Source: Streptomyces sp. NRRL F-5123 (GTDB taxonomy: Bacteria > Actinomycetota > Actinomycetes > Streptomycetales > Streptomycetaceae). From it: a stretch of 54,094 nt of DNA. Within the stretch, counting starts at the first letter, position 1. Each line of letters opens with the position of its first letter. The stretch covers positions 1-54,094 of the forward strand of contig NZ_JOHY01000053.1 in NCBI RefSeq assembly GCF_000721495.1, given 5' to 3'. Made by a program: the position numbers and the translations under genes. The notes under the pieces are model-generated. The model made no database searches. It was not told the origin of the DNA and was given only the letters and a program-made list of their open reading frames with translations. Below are positions 1-6,050 of this stretch, in pieces.

Positions 1-34
1 GTCTCGTGGGCTCGGAGATGTGTATAAGAGACAG
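1..34. other. Nextera read-2 transposase adapter (assembly contamination)
   Basis: These bases match the Illumina Nextera mosaic-end/read-2 adapter exactly, ending in AGATGTGTATAAGAGACAG. They are not genomic. Any protein called through them begins with the well-known artefact peptide MYKRQ. Genomic sequence starts at base 35. Confidence 0.98.
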
Positions 35-397
35 GTGCAGCACCGTCGCCTCGTCGCGGCCGAGTTCCAGCGCGACCAGGGCGGCGGGGGTGGTCGGGAC
101 GGGGGCGACGGCGGGCGTCTCGGTGGTGGGGAGGGCCACGACATACGCGGTCCTGTGGGTGGTGTAGGAGACGATCCGGTCGAGCCGCCAGGTGCGCATC
201 TCGCCGGTGGTGCGGTCGGCGGCACGGAGTATGACGTGGCCCTGCTTGGTGGTGCGGATGTCGTGGATCTCGATGGTGCGGATCGTCTCGGTGCCGTCTG
301 CCTTGGTGTAGGTGATGGTGACGGGGTGGTGGCGGTCGGCGGCGCGGAGCATGGCGGCGAGGGTGGCCTGTGCGGTCTGGTTCTTGGTGAGCTTCAC
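35..397 (-). CDS. WYL-like domain protein, 3' end missing at contig edge
   Basis: The minus strand from a GTG at 397 is open to the genomic edge at 35, giving at least 121 codons with no stop. The N-terminal half carries a short WYL-type segment: PVTITYTKADGTETIRTIE, then DIRTTKQGHVILRAADR and TWRLDRIVSYTTHRTAYVV. WYL domains bind nucleic acid or nucleotide ligands and often act as regulatory switches in phage- and defence-linked proteins; here the domain stands alone, which is common in Streptomyces accessory DNA. GGGGG lies 5 bases before the GTG. A TTGACA/CATTCT promoter overlapped by a CTGTAATACAG-type site lies just upstream (421-462), so it probably belongs to the regulon of the ribbon-helix-helix protein at 1426. 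The C-terminus is lost to the adapter cut. Confidence 0.75.
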
Positions 398-420
398 TGC
401 GACCCCCTGGCCGTGCGCGG

Positions 421-462
421 TTTCTGTATTACGAGAATGCACCCCCGCGGCCGCGCTGTCAA
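421..462 (-). promoter_or_regulatory. Promoter plus operator site A of the WYL gene
   Basis: Read on the minus strand, TTGACA (462-457) and CATTCT (439-434) are separated by exactly 17 bp, a good sigma-70-type promoter. Directly downstream, overlapping the expected transcription start, lies a variant of the palindrome CTGTAATACAG (424-434). The plus-strand 20-mer at 421-440 matches the one at 1329-1348 at 18 of 20 positions, and both sit 24-28 bp upstream of a minus-strand start codon. Repressor binding here would block the promoter. Confidence 0.7.
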
Positions 463-486
463 TACCGCAGAGCAGATCGATGCGGG

Positions 487-503
487 TTTCTGTAATACGC
501 AGG
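487..503. promoter_or_regulatory. Operator-like site B (TTTCTGTAATACGCAGG)
   Basis: A third copy of the TTTCTGTAATAC element lies 66 bp from site A, between the terminator at 512-541 and the WYL promoter. No clear promoter hexamers fit it, so it may be a second binding site for cooperative repression. Confidence 0.55.
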
Positions 504-511
504 CGCGACAA

Positions 512-541
512 AGCCCCCACCCGAGGTGTCAGGTGGGGGCT
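512..541 (-). terminator. Rho-independent-type terminator of the 882-1304/562-870 gene pair
   Basis: AGCCCCCACC and GGTGGGGGCT form a perfect 10-bp stem with a 10-base loop. On the minus strand it is followed by TTTGT. It separates the two-gene transcript from the WYL promoter. Confidence 0.75.
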
Positions 542-561
542 CAACCGGTCCGGCCGGCCCG

Positions 562-870
562 TCAGCGGGTGTCGGCGGCCGGCGTGCCGTAGCCCTCGTG
601 GTGGTGGTCGGTCAGGCACTCGCGGCAGTACGGGCGTCGGCAGATGCGGCACGCCGTCTCGGCGAGGTAGCCGCAGCGACCCGCGCACGCCTCGGCGTCG
701 GGCGTCTTCGCGACATACGCCGCCTTGGTGCGCCACCTGGCCCCGCACTCCCCGCAGCGAACCTGCGAGTAGTCCGAGGGCGTTCGGCGGCCGCCGTTGA
801 AGGCGCTGTAGTTGGCCTTCCTGACTTCCACTCGCCACGCGGGACGGTGGTCGCGGTTCGTGCAAGCCAT
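562..870 (-). CDS. Small cysteine-rich zinc-ribbon-like protein
   Basis: This 102-residue protein starts at ATG 870, with GAGGAG seven bases upstream; the open frame continues further 5' but without a comparable start. It contains paired cysteines CGECG near residue 40, then CAGRCG, CRIC and CREC, a spacing expected of two zinc-binding ribbons, followed by a DHHHE tail that may add metal ligands. It begins 11 bases after the stop of the 882-1304 gene and is probably co-transcribed from the promoter at 1342-1371. Zinc ribbons of this size in mobile elements usually contact DNA or a partner protein. I do not recognise a named family and assign no function. Confidence 0.6.
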   Translation of the reverse strand: MACTNRDHRPAWRVEVRKANYSAFNGGRRTPSDYSQVRCGECGARWRTKAAYVAKTPDAEACAGRCGYLAETACRICRRPYCRECLTDHHHEGYGTPAADTR

Positions 871-881
871 GACCAGGCTCC

Positions 882-1304
882 TCACTTCGCGTCGCAGCGC
901 GGGCAGAAGGTGTGGAGGTGGGCGTACTTGCTGGCCTCCAGCTCCGTGCGGGTCTGGAGACGGGGACCCTCCGTCTGAGACAGCGGACGGGCATACCAGC
1001 GGATGCCCCGGTTGCACTTCGCCCGGTAGTCGGCGCTCCCGTCCGCCGGGCCGTCGCCCTGGAACTTGTGCAGGAGCATGCTGGCGGCCGCGCTACCCCA
1101 CTCCTCCGGCTCCGGCTCCACGTCGACCATGACCAGGAGGACGTGGCGGCCGTCCTTGTAGGCGATGTCGTGGCGCCCGTGCTGCGAGGACATCGTCTTG
1201 ACCTGGCGCCTGCCCTCCATCATCGCCGTGTTGGCCTCGGCAAGGGCCTCGCGGACGGTCACGCGGGTGGTGACGCCGTTCTCGGTGCGCTCGTAGACCT
1301 TCAT
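882..1304 (-). CDS. Hypothetical accessory protein, 140 aa
   Basis: It starts at ATG 1304 with GGGAGACGACC just upstream. The N-terminus (MKVYERTENGVTTRVTVREA) precedes a helical stretch, then a hydrophobic strand HVLLVMVDVEPEPEEWG. The C-terminus ends in a single CPRC pair. There is no signal peptide or membrane segment. It is first in a two-gene unit with the zinc-ribbon gene. Its promoter (TTGACA, 18 bp, CATTCT) carries operator site C, so it probably answers to the same repressor as the WYL gene. I do not recognise the family; the setting suggests an element-borne gene. Confidence 0.6.
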   Translation of the reverse strand: MKVYERTENGVTTRVTVREALAEANTAMMEGRRQVKTMSSQHGRHDIAYKDGRHVLLVMVDVEPEPEEWGSAAASMLLHKFQGDGPADGSADYRAKCNRGIRWYARPLSQTEGPRLQTRTELEASKYAHLHTFCPRCDAK

Positions 1305-1328
1305 GGTCGTCTCCCTGCTCGCCGCTCG

Positions 1329-1371
1329 TTTCTGTAATACAAGAATGCTCGCACCAAGGCGTGCTTGTCAA
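1329..1371 (-). promoter_or_regulatory. Promoter plus operator site C
   Basis: On the minus strand TTGACA (1371-1366) is followed after 18 bp by CATTCT (1347-1342). A near-perfect CTGTAATACAA site (1332-1342) overlaps the start point. Layout and sequence closely copy site A. Confidence 0.7.
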
Positions 1372-1398
1372 GTCCCGAGCGCAGATGGGACCCTGTTC

Positions 1399-1409
1399 CT
1401 GTAATACAG
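1399..1409 (+). promoter_or_regulatory. Operator site D, perfect palindrome CTGTAATACAG
   Basis: CTGTA-A-TACAG is a perfect inverted repeat around one central base. It lies 16 bp upstream of the ribbon-helix-helix gene start at 1426. This is the best copy of the four and fits autoregulation. Confidence 0.65.
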
Positions 1410-1425
1410 ACCCCAGGGAGACGCC

Positions 1426-1632
1426 ATGGCCCGCCCCGCCACCGGCCAGACGCCGGTCAAGACCTTCCGACCACCCGCGCCTCTATGGGCCGAGGTCAAG
1501 ACCATCGCCGACGCCGAAGGACGAGCCGCCTCCGAGCTGGTCATTGAGGCACTGCACGACCTCGTGAAGAAGAAGCACCGCGAACGCCCGGCGAAACCCG
1601 CCCCCGCCGCACCCGCCGGAGAGGAGGATTAA
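1426..1632 (+). CDS. Ribbon-helix-helix (CopG/Arc-type) DNA-binding protein
   Basis: This 68-residue protein starts at ATG 1426 after CAGGGAGACGCC. Residues 9-45 fit a ribbon-helix-helix fold: a short beta strand (TPVKTFRPP), a first helix (LWAEVKTIADAEG), a turn, and a second helix (AASELVIEALHDLVKK), then a basic, proline-alanine-rich tail. Such proteins dimerise and insert a beta ribbon into short inverted repeats, often as repressors in plasmids, phages and toxin-antitoxin loci. Four CTGTAATACAG-like sites within 1 kb, one just before this gene, are the obvious targets (inference). The next gene starts three bases after its stop, so the two are coupled. Confidence 0.75.
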   Translation: MARPATGQTPVKTFRPPAPLWAEVKTIADAEGRAASELVIEALHDLVKKKHRERPAKPAPAAPAGEED

Positions 1633-1635
1633 GGC

Positions 1636-1977
1636 ATGACGGACACCCCCGAAGACTCGCCGGCGCCGAGACGCTGGCACCTCCGTGTGCCTCTCGCCTT
1701 AGCCATCGTCGCCGCGGCCGTGGTTGGCGTTGCTGCCTACACCATTGGACACAGCCAAGGCGCCAGCGGGGACGATCGGCCGGCCTCCTCGTCGCGCTGC
1801 GCGAAGGCCCAGGCCGCCCTCACCCGGCAGAACGCAACAACCGACGCCAGCCCTTCGGACACGGACGCGCTCCGGACGACCGCGAACCTGGTCCTGGAAA
1901 ACCAGGACTGCTTCGACCCCCAGGTGGTCGCGGCCGTGCAGACGTACGTGGACAAGCTGAATGCGGGTAGCGGCTGA
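1636..1977 (+). CDS. Single-pass membrane protein with a TTA codon
   Basis: The 113-residue product has a cytoplasmic N-terminus of about 17 residues, one membrane helix (VPLALAIVAAAVVGVAAYTI) and an extracytoplasmic domain with two cysteines that could form a disulphide. GAGGAGG lies upstream and the start is three bases after the regulator's stop. Codon 22 (1699-1701) is TTA, the rare leucine codon read only by the bldA tRNA in Streptomyces, so translation may be tied to development. I recognise no family; a small anchored regulator or immunity-like protein is possible but unproven. Confidence 0.65.
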   Translation: MTDTPEDSPAPRRWHLRVPLALAIVAAAVVGVAAYTIGHSQGASGDDRPASSSRCAKAQAALTRQNATTDASPSDTDALRTTANLVLENQDCFDPQVVAAVQTYVDKLNAGSG

Positions 1978-2049
1978 GTCGTCCTGGTCTACGCCGAATG
2001 TCGTATGGCCCACCCGCCCCCGGCGGCGCAGTCTTGCCCCACCCCCCGA

Positions 2050-2086
2050 GGCGCCCCGCCGCATCTCCCCTCCGCGGCGGGGCGCC
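2050..2086. terminator. Bidirectional hairpin between convergent genes
   Basis: GGCGCCCCGCCGC and GCGGCGGGGCGCC form a perfect 13-bp stem with an 11-base loop. It sits between the plus-strand gene ending at 1977 and the minus-strand gene ending at 2093. Confidence 0.7.
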
Positions 2087-2092
2087 GTCACG

Positions 2093-2485
2093 TCACGGCT
2101 CCGGCTGGCAGGCGGTGCACGCGGTGGTGTCCTGGAACCCCAGCAGGCCGCGGGCCTGCTCGGCGCTCTCGACGGGGGTGACGCGGAGGGTGCTGGTCTC
2201 TGCGCGGGGGATGGTCCAGCAGCCGGCGCGGTGGAGTTCGGCGCGGACGGGCTGGTCGGGTGGGAGTTTCGGCGCGACGATCACGTACTGGACGTCCGGG
2301 CCGGTGGCGGTTTCGCGCGGCACGCTGCTGTAGTCCTCGCCGGGGATCTGCTGCAGGGCCGTGGCGGGGGCGTAGAGGGTGACCTCTGCCCACCACCGGC
2401 CGTCCGGCCCCTGTCTCCACCGCTGCAGGCGGGCGGGCGCGTCACCGGGGAGGTGGACGCGGACACGGGGCGACTGATCGGACAT
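2093..2485 (-). CDS. DUF6233-like protein
   Basis: The 130-residue protein starts at ATG 2485 (MSDQSPRVRVHLPGD). It shows the pattern of the Streptomyces DUF6233 group: an RVRVHLP opening, a WWAEVTLYAP strand, a PGEDYSSVP segment, an LHRAGCWTI motif and a C-terminal CTACQPEP cysteine pair. Members are small, often multicopy and of unknown function, common in accessory regions. The single internal cysteine plus the terminal CxxC could bind a metal. Its 5' neighbour on the same strand is 53 bp away, so co-transcription is possible. The family call is from memory of motifs. Confidence 0.6.
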   Translation of the reverse strand: MSDQSPRVRVHLPGDAPARLQRWRQGPDGRWWAEVTLYAPATALQQIPGEDYSSVPRETATGPDVQYVIVAPKLPPDQPVRAELHRAGCWTIPRAETSTLRVTPVESAEQARGLLGFQDTTACTACQPEP

Positions 2486-2538
2486 ACGTTCGATACTAGG
2501 CGCGGGGCTCGGTCCGGGCACCTGGGGGTGCGCTGCGG

Positions 2539-2844
2539 CTACACCTCCGGGGCGTCGCGGGCCGCGGTCCGAATCGCAACCTCGTTGTCGTACGTGGACA
2601 CGATTCCGGACTCCCGCATGACCCGGGCCCGCTCCTCGGCCGCCTCGACCGCGGCCTGGTGGAGACGCGCGTACGTCGACTCCTCATCCGCTGCCCACGG
2701 CCGGACGACCAGGACCCCGGGCTTCAGCTCGACGCGGGGGTCGGCGTCGCGGGCGGCCTGCACGGTCTTGCGGTGGTCCTCTACGGCCTGCCATGCGGCG
2801 TTCACGGCGCGCTGAGCTGCGGCAACGGTCTCGGGGATGTCCAT
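2539..2844 (-). CDS. Hypothetical helical protein, 101 aa
   Basis: From ATG 2844 (MDIPETVAAAQRAV) the protein is mostly amphipathic helix with two charged stretches, RLHQAAVEAAEERARVM and an N-terminal helix with repeating alanines and glutamines, separated by a short strand (KPGVLVVRPWA). A coiled-coil or helical hairpin is likely. A second ATG at 2856 adds four residues; neither start has a strong ribosome site. No family is recognised. Confidence 0.5.
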   Translation of the reverse strand: MDIPETVAAAQRAVNAAWQAVEDHRKTVQAARDADPRVELKPGVLVVRPWAADEESTYARLHQAAVEAAEERARVMRESGIVSTYDNEVAIRTAARDAPEV

Positions 2845-2894
2845 GCGCCGGAGCATACGGCCCGGCTCGGACACACGTGCGCCTGGGCGCGCGG

Positions 2895-3086
2895 CTACCC
2901 GGGTACGGGCCCGCGGTACCGCCAGACCAGCGGGTCGCCGTCCTCGTCGGGCTCGTACGCGGCCCGGTCTTCCCAGCCGTCGACGACCTGGTACACGCCG
3001 CCGCGCACGTCCTCGTCGGCCCAGTCGGTCACGTCCAACTCTGCGCCGTCCAGCGGACCATCCACGTACCTCACCAGCCGCACCAC
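2895..3086 (-). CDS. Small acidic protein, 63 aa
   Basis: A GTG at 3086 has GGAGGG upstream at suitable distance, giving a 63-residue product beginning VVRLVRYVDGPLDGAE. It is acidic, with an EPDEDGDPLVW segment, and resembles the many short Streptomyces proteins that start with a DGPLDG motif. Function unknown. The open frame extends to 3176, but that region holds the repeat-type promoter of the opposite cassette. Confidence 0.5.
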   Translation of the reverse strand: MVRLVRYVDGPLDGAELDVTDWADEDVRGGVYQVVDGWEDRAAYEPDEDGDPLVWRYRGPVPG

Positions 3087-3107
3087 GCGGCACCCTCCAC
3101 TCTTATC

Positions 3108-3127
3108 GCGCAAGTCTGCGCAAGTTT
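3108..3127. promoter_or_regulatory. Paired 10-bp direct repeat (GCGCAAGTCT GCGCAAGTTT)
   Basis: Two 10-bp units, one helical turn each, lie 70 bp upstream of the cassette beginning at 3197. A matching pair (GTGCAAGTTC GTGCACGTTC) lies just after the XRE gene at 4787-4806. They are probable binding sites for the XRE protein. Confidence 0.55.
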
Positions 3128-3196
3128 GTGGTACCACCCCGTGACTTAGTGCACACTCGACCACACCGCTCGTCACCCACCACCATGGAGGGCACC

Positions 3197-3445
3197 ATGA
3201 CGCTGCACAAACTCGGCAAGGACCCGGAGAGCCCGGAGGGGAAATCCGCGACCGTCTACCTGGACGACGAGACCAACCACTACATTCTGCAAGGTCGAAA
3301 GGTCACAGACCCCGCGCGTCTGGCCCAGATGGACGTCCCGGACTACGAGACCGTCATCGAGTTCCCGCGCCGCATGATGCAGTTCTTCCCGGAGGTAAAA
3401 GACCGTGCCGGCACCGACGATCGAGGACCGTCTACGGCGCAGTAA
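3197..3445 (+). CDS. Small protein of an XRE/DUF6879 cassette
   Basis: The 82-residue product starts at ATG 3197, preceded by GGAGG five bases away; an upstream in-frame ATG at 3185 lacks a site. It contains VYLDDETNHYILQGRKV, DPARLAQMDVPDYETVIEF and a PRRMM motif, seen in short proteins that precede DUF6879 genes in Streptomyces. It overlaps the next gene by 41 bases in another frame, so the two are translationally linked. Role unknown; possibly a partner that modulates the XRE regulator. Confidence 0.7.
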   Translation: MTLHKLGKDPESPEGKSATVYLDDETNHYILQGRKVTDPARLAQMDVPDYETVIEFPRRMMQFFPEVKDRAGTDDRGPSTAQ

Positions 3446-3917
3446 GCGCTCTGCCGTCCACCTCGAAATGCGCGACGGCTACATGCGGTCGGACCCCCGG
3501 TTCATCGCCTGGCAGACCGGTGCTCAGGAAGCGGCGGACACCAGCCACCGACCTTGGCTCGACCTCATCTCCGAGGTCACAGCAGCAGGGGTCGCCGTCC
3601 GCAGGGTACGCATCATCTCCGAACCCGCCAGCGACTACATCCGCTGGGAGCATTCCCTCACGGATGCCAACGTTGACGCTGGTGAACACGTCCGGTGGCT
3701 ACCTCGACGACAGGCGTCTGACCTTCTCCTGCCGGGCAACGACTACTGGCTGTTCGACGACGAGGTCGCCCTGTTCCTCCACTTCGACGGGGACGGCGAG
3801 TTGGCGCCAGACGACGAGGAAGAAGTCACCGACCCGGGTGTCGTGGACTCCTGCGCCGCGGCGTTCGAGGCCGCTTGGGTCCGTGGGGTAGCTCACGCCG
3901 ATTACCACCTGCTGTAG
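3405..3917 (+). CDS. DUF6879 family protein
   Basis: The 170-residue protein begins at GTG 3405 with GGAGGTAAAAGACC before it. Family hallmarks are visible in order: a helical N-terminus, VRRVRIISEPASDYIRWE, AGEHVRWLPRRQ, LLPGNDYWLFD and ALFLHFDGDGELA. DUF6879 proteins accompany DUF5753-type XRE regulators in whiJ-like loci of Streptomyces; their biochemical role is not established. Context supports that pairing: the XRE gene starts 16 bp after this stop. Confidence 0.85.
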   Translation: MPAPTIEDRLRRSKRSAVHLEMRDGYMRSDPRFIAWQTGAQEAADTSHRPWLDLISEVTAAGVAVRRVRIISEPASDYIRWEHSLTDANVDAGEHVRWLPRRQASDLLLPGNDYWLFDDEVALFLHFDGDGELAPDDEEEVTDPGVVDSCAAAFEAAWVRGVAHADYHLL

Positions 3918-3933
3918 CGACGGCAGAACGTCC

Positions 3934-4782
3934 GTGTCCTCGCCAGCTTCGAACGTCCAGCAGGCACGGCAAGCGCTTGGCCAGCGCCTACGCGAGATCC
4001 GCAAGGATGCCGGGATCACTGCGAGGGAGCTGGCCAAGCGCGCCGGCTGGCACGAGTCGAAGTGTTCCCGGCTGGAGCATGGCCGTACGCCTCCTTCCGA
4101 CGCGGACATCCGCGCGTGGACTGCGCACTGCGGGGCGGTGGGACAGGCCCCGGACTTGATCGCCACAGCTCGCGGGATCGACGGCCAGTACGTCGAGTGG
4201 CGGCGTATGGAGCGATCCGGGTTGAAGCGGGTTCAGGAGTCCGTGCAGCCGTTGTTCGATCGCACCCAGACGTTCCGCGCCTACCAGTCCTGGGTTGTGC
4301 CAGGCCTGCTGCAAACAGCCGCGTACACGCAGGCAGTGCTGCGGACCATCGCCGAACTGCGGGACGTTCGGGACGACATCGACGCTGCCGTGGCGGTGCG
4401 GATGGAACGTCAACGCATCCTGCACACCGGCCGACATCGGTTCGCGATGCTGGTCGAGGAGTGGGTCCTGAGGACCGTCATTGGCGACGCCGAGATCATG
4501 GCGGGGCAGCTGGGGCATCTGATCGCGGTTGCGTCTCTACCCTCGGTGAGCCTGGGTGTGATTCCCATGGGCACGCCGCGTGGGGCTGGCTGGCCTACGG
4601 AGTCGTTCACCATGTACGACGATGCCCAGGTCGCGGTCGAGTTGGTGTCGGCGCATTTGACGGTTACCCAGCCACGCGAGATCGCTGAGTATGCGCGGGC
4701 GTTCGCGGAGCTTGCCGGTATCGCTGCTTACGGGGCGCGGGCAAGGTCGCTCATCACGTCTGCCATTGATGCTCTCGGGTGA
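3934..4782 (+). CDS. XRE-family regulator with DUF5753 domain (WhiJ-like)
   Basis: The 282-residue protein starts at GTG 3934. Residues 10-70 are a helix-turn-helix (LREIRKDAGITARELAKRAG, then SKCSRLEHGRTPPS). The remainder is a DUF5753 ligand or partner domain, recognised by IVPGLLQTAAYT-like (WVVPGLLQTAAYTQAVL), RQRILHTG, VLEEWVLRT-like, GVIPMG and the ARSLI end. WhiJ-type regulators control development or adjacent small proteins and are present in many paralogs per Streptomyces genome. The paired repeats at 3108 and 4787 are likely targets, which would make it autoregulatory and a regulator of the micro-gene string downstream. Base composition is visibly less GC-rich than in flanking chromosome. 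Confidence 0.9.
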   Translation: MSSPASNVQQARQALGQRLREIRKDAGITARELAKRAGWHESKCSRLEHGRTPPSDADIRAWTAHCGAVGQAPDLIATARGIDGQYVEWRRMERSGLKRVQESVQPLFDRTQTFRAYQSWVVPGLLQTAAYTQAVLRTIAELRDVRDDIDAAVAVRMERQRILHTGRHRFAMLVEEWVLRTVIGDAEIMAGQLGHLIAVASLPSVSLGVIPMGTPRGAGWPTESFTMYDDAQVAVELVSAHLTVTQPREIAEYARAFAELAGIAAYGARARSLITSAIDALG

Positions 4783-4786
4783 CGCC

Positions 4787-4806
4787 GTGCAAGTTCGTGC
4801 ACGTTC
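4787..4806. promoter_or_regulatory. Paired 10-bp direct repeat (GTGCAAGTTC GTGCACGTTC)
   Basis: It closely resembles the pair at 3108-3127 and lies upstream of the micro-gene chain starting at 4909. Probable XRE operator. Confidence 0.55.
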
Positions 4807-4908
4807 GTAGAAGCCAGCGGTGCCCTCTCCCTACGGTCGAAGTGGACAGCAGAATGCCCCGCGGCCGCGCCACGGCCCGGGGTGTGGCCACGCCGGAAGG
4901 GGCGCGAC

Positions 4909-5118
4909 ATGGGGACACTATCGTCCCATCAGACCGCTACGCCACAGAATGTGCGCCCTGCACAGGTATCCACCGAATGTGCGGGCGCCGAGACCCTCGG
5001 CGAGCCCGAGCTGCACCACCGGTGCGCCGGCAACACCGTGGTCCGCGTGCCCCGGGTGACGACGCCGGTGCTGACGTACGTCTGCGGCTGCTCCTGCCAC
5101 CCCGCGGCCACGCGGTGA
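4909..5118 (+). CDS. Small protein, 69 aa, first of an overlapping chain
   Basis: The start is ATG 4909 with GGAAGG at the right distance. The product begins MGTLSSHQTATPQN and ends with a short cysteine cluster CGCSC. Its TGA overlaps the GTG of the next gene in a GTGA tetranucleotide, a classic translational-coupling signal. No family is recognised. Confidence 0.55.
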   Translation: MGTLSSHQTATPQNVRPAQVSTECAGAETLGEPELHHRCAGNTVVRVPRVTTPVLTYVCGCSCHPAATR

Positions 5119-5411
5119 CCGCCCGGCCGTACACGGTGCGGGAGTACCTGCACGCGCCCCTCGCGCCCGGCCGGCGCACTGCGCACCTCGGTGAGCTGAC
5201 CGTGTTGGTCTCGGCCCGGCCCCTGGAGGCCACGGTTGCCGACCTCCGCACCGCGCTGCGGGCCGGGATCGACATCGAGGCGCATCGGCGCCTGCACATC
5301 CTGATCAGCCACCTGTACCACCGGCACGGGGCGACGATCCCCGAGACCCGGAGACTCCGCGCTGAGGTGGGCCGTGCGCTCGCCCGGCGCGGCACCACCA
5401 CCCATGTGTGA
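5115..5411 (+). CDS. Small protein, 98 aa, coupled to its upstream neighbour
   Basis: It starts at GTG 5115, overlapping the preceding stop by four bases. The sequence (TARPYTVREYLHAPLAPG, then a strand LGELTVLVSARPLEATV and a helical C-terminus rich in arginine) looks like a compact alpha/beta protein without membrane segments. The family is unrecognised; coupling implies stoichiometric production with the 69-residue protein. Confidence 0.55.
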   Translation: MTARPYTVREYLHAPLAPGRRTAHLGELTVLVSARPLEATVADLRTALRAGIDIEAHRRLHILISHLYHRHGATIPETRRLRAEVGRALARRGTTTHV

Positions 5412-5424
5412 GAGGAGGTCCACC

Positions 5425-5505
5425 ATGTCTTGTCCGACCGAGGGCTGCCGTAAGGGCGGCTGCACCACCGGCCCGGCGCCGACACCGGCCGGCCGTCCGC
5501 GGTGA
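5425..5505 (+). CDS. 26-residue cysteine-containing micropeptide
   Basis: A strong GAGGAGG lies five bases before ATG 5425, which opens a 27-codon frame, MSCPTEGCRKGGCTTG then a proline-rich tail. Three cysteines occur within 13 residues. Its TGA is overlapped by the GTG of the next gene (GTGA). The strong ribosome site and tight coupling argue that it is translated; it could be a metal-binding peptide or a translational leader for the next gene. Confidence 0.5.
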   Translation: MSCPTEGCRKGGCTTGPAPTPAGRPR

Positions 5506-5744
5506 GCGGCGCCCCACTGATAGGGCGGCGTGACGCCCCACCCGAACTACCGCCCACCACAACGTCCGCGCCGCGCCGTTGCGACCACTGCGGGCGCATC
5601 ACCACCGCGTGGATGGTGTGGGACCGCCACGCCGACCACGGCAAGGTCGAGATCGTCTGGTGTCAGGACATGCGCTCGTGCGGGGAGACCCGGCGGGCCA
5701 GCCAGCAGCCCCGCACGTGGCCTGCGCCCGCGGGGCGCCGTTGA
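5502..5744 (+). CDS. Small zinc-finger-like protein, 80 aa
   Basis: GTG 5502 overlaps the stop of the 26-residue peptide. The product contains CDHCGRITTAWMVWDRHAD followed by a later pair of cysteines (WCQDMRSC), a four-cysteine arrangement with an additional histidine expected of a zinc finger. It lacks a separate ribosome site, so translation probably depends on the micropeptide upstream. The family is unrecognised. Confidence 0.55.
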   Translation: MSGAPLIGRRDAPPELPPTTTSAPRRCDHCGRITTAWMVWDRHADHGKVEIVWCQDMRSCGETRRASQQPRTWPAPAGRR

Positions 5745-5855
5745 GACCGGGCCCGGCGGTCGCCGACTTGCCGGGCCCCTTCGCCTGCGTGGCCCAGCTC
5801 CCCCGTGCCGGGCCGCGCAGGCACCCCACCCACCGATCGCTACGAGGAGACGAGC

Positions 5856-5963
5856 ATGGACGACGAGCCCGCATCCGAGCCGGAGCCTGACGACCAGAAC
5901 GACGAGCAGCAGACGGAGGAGACTCCCCTGGGCCTGCCGCCGTCACACAAGATTTTCATGTAG
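5856..5963 (+). CDS. 35-residue acidic peptide with a PPSHKIFM tail
   Basis: ATG 5856 follows GAGGAGACGAGC, a strong ribosome site. The N-terminal two thirds is almost all aspartate, glutamate, glutamine, serine and proline (starting MDDEPASEPEPDDQNDE), and the last eleven residues switch to LGLPPSHKIFM. A bipartite acidic leader plus short hydrophobic/basic tail is the look of a leader-core peptide or signalling peptide, but no modification enzyme is nearby. The frame is too short for routine gene calling. Function unknown. Confidence 0.5.
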   Translation: MDDEPASEPEPDDQNDEQQTEETPLGLPPSHKIFM

Positions 5964-5979
5964 CTCGGCGAACGCACTT

Positions 5980-5993
5980 CACTCGTTCGAGTG
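5980..5993. promoter_or_regulatory. Short dyad CACTCG-TT-CGAGTG
   Basis: A perfect 6-bp inverted repeat with two-base centre lies 16 bp after the 35-residue peptide stop. It could be an operator or part of a weak terminator; no T-run follows. Confidence 0.35.
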
Positions 5994-6050
5994 ACGGATG
6001 CATAGTTGCCCCGGTTGATTGGTAGGCGACAACCTGAACCCTGTCCAGGC

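Noticed and set aside
2281..3144. Several long overlapping frames on both strands between 2.0 and 3.2 kb
   Set aside because: They have no ribosome sites or protein-like composition; only the three minus-strand small genes have supported starts.
4840..5110. In-frame N-terminal extension of the 98-aa protein back to 4779
   Set aside because: It overlaps the operator repeats and the 69-aa gene and has arginine-rich shadow composition; the GTGA coupling at 5115 is a better start.
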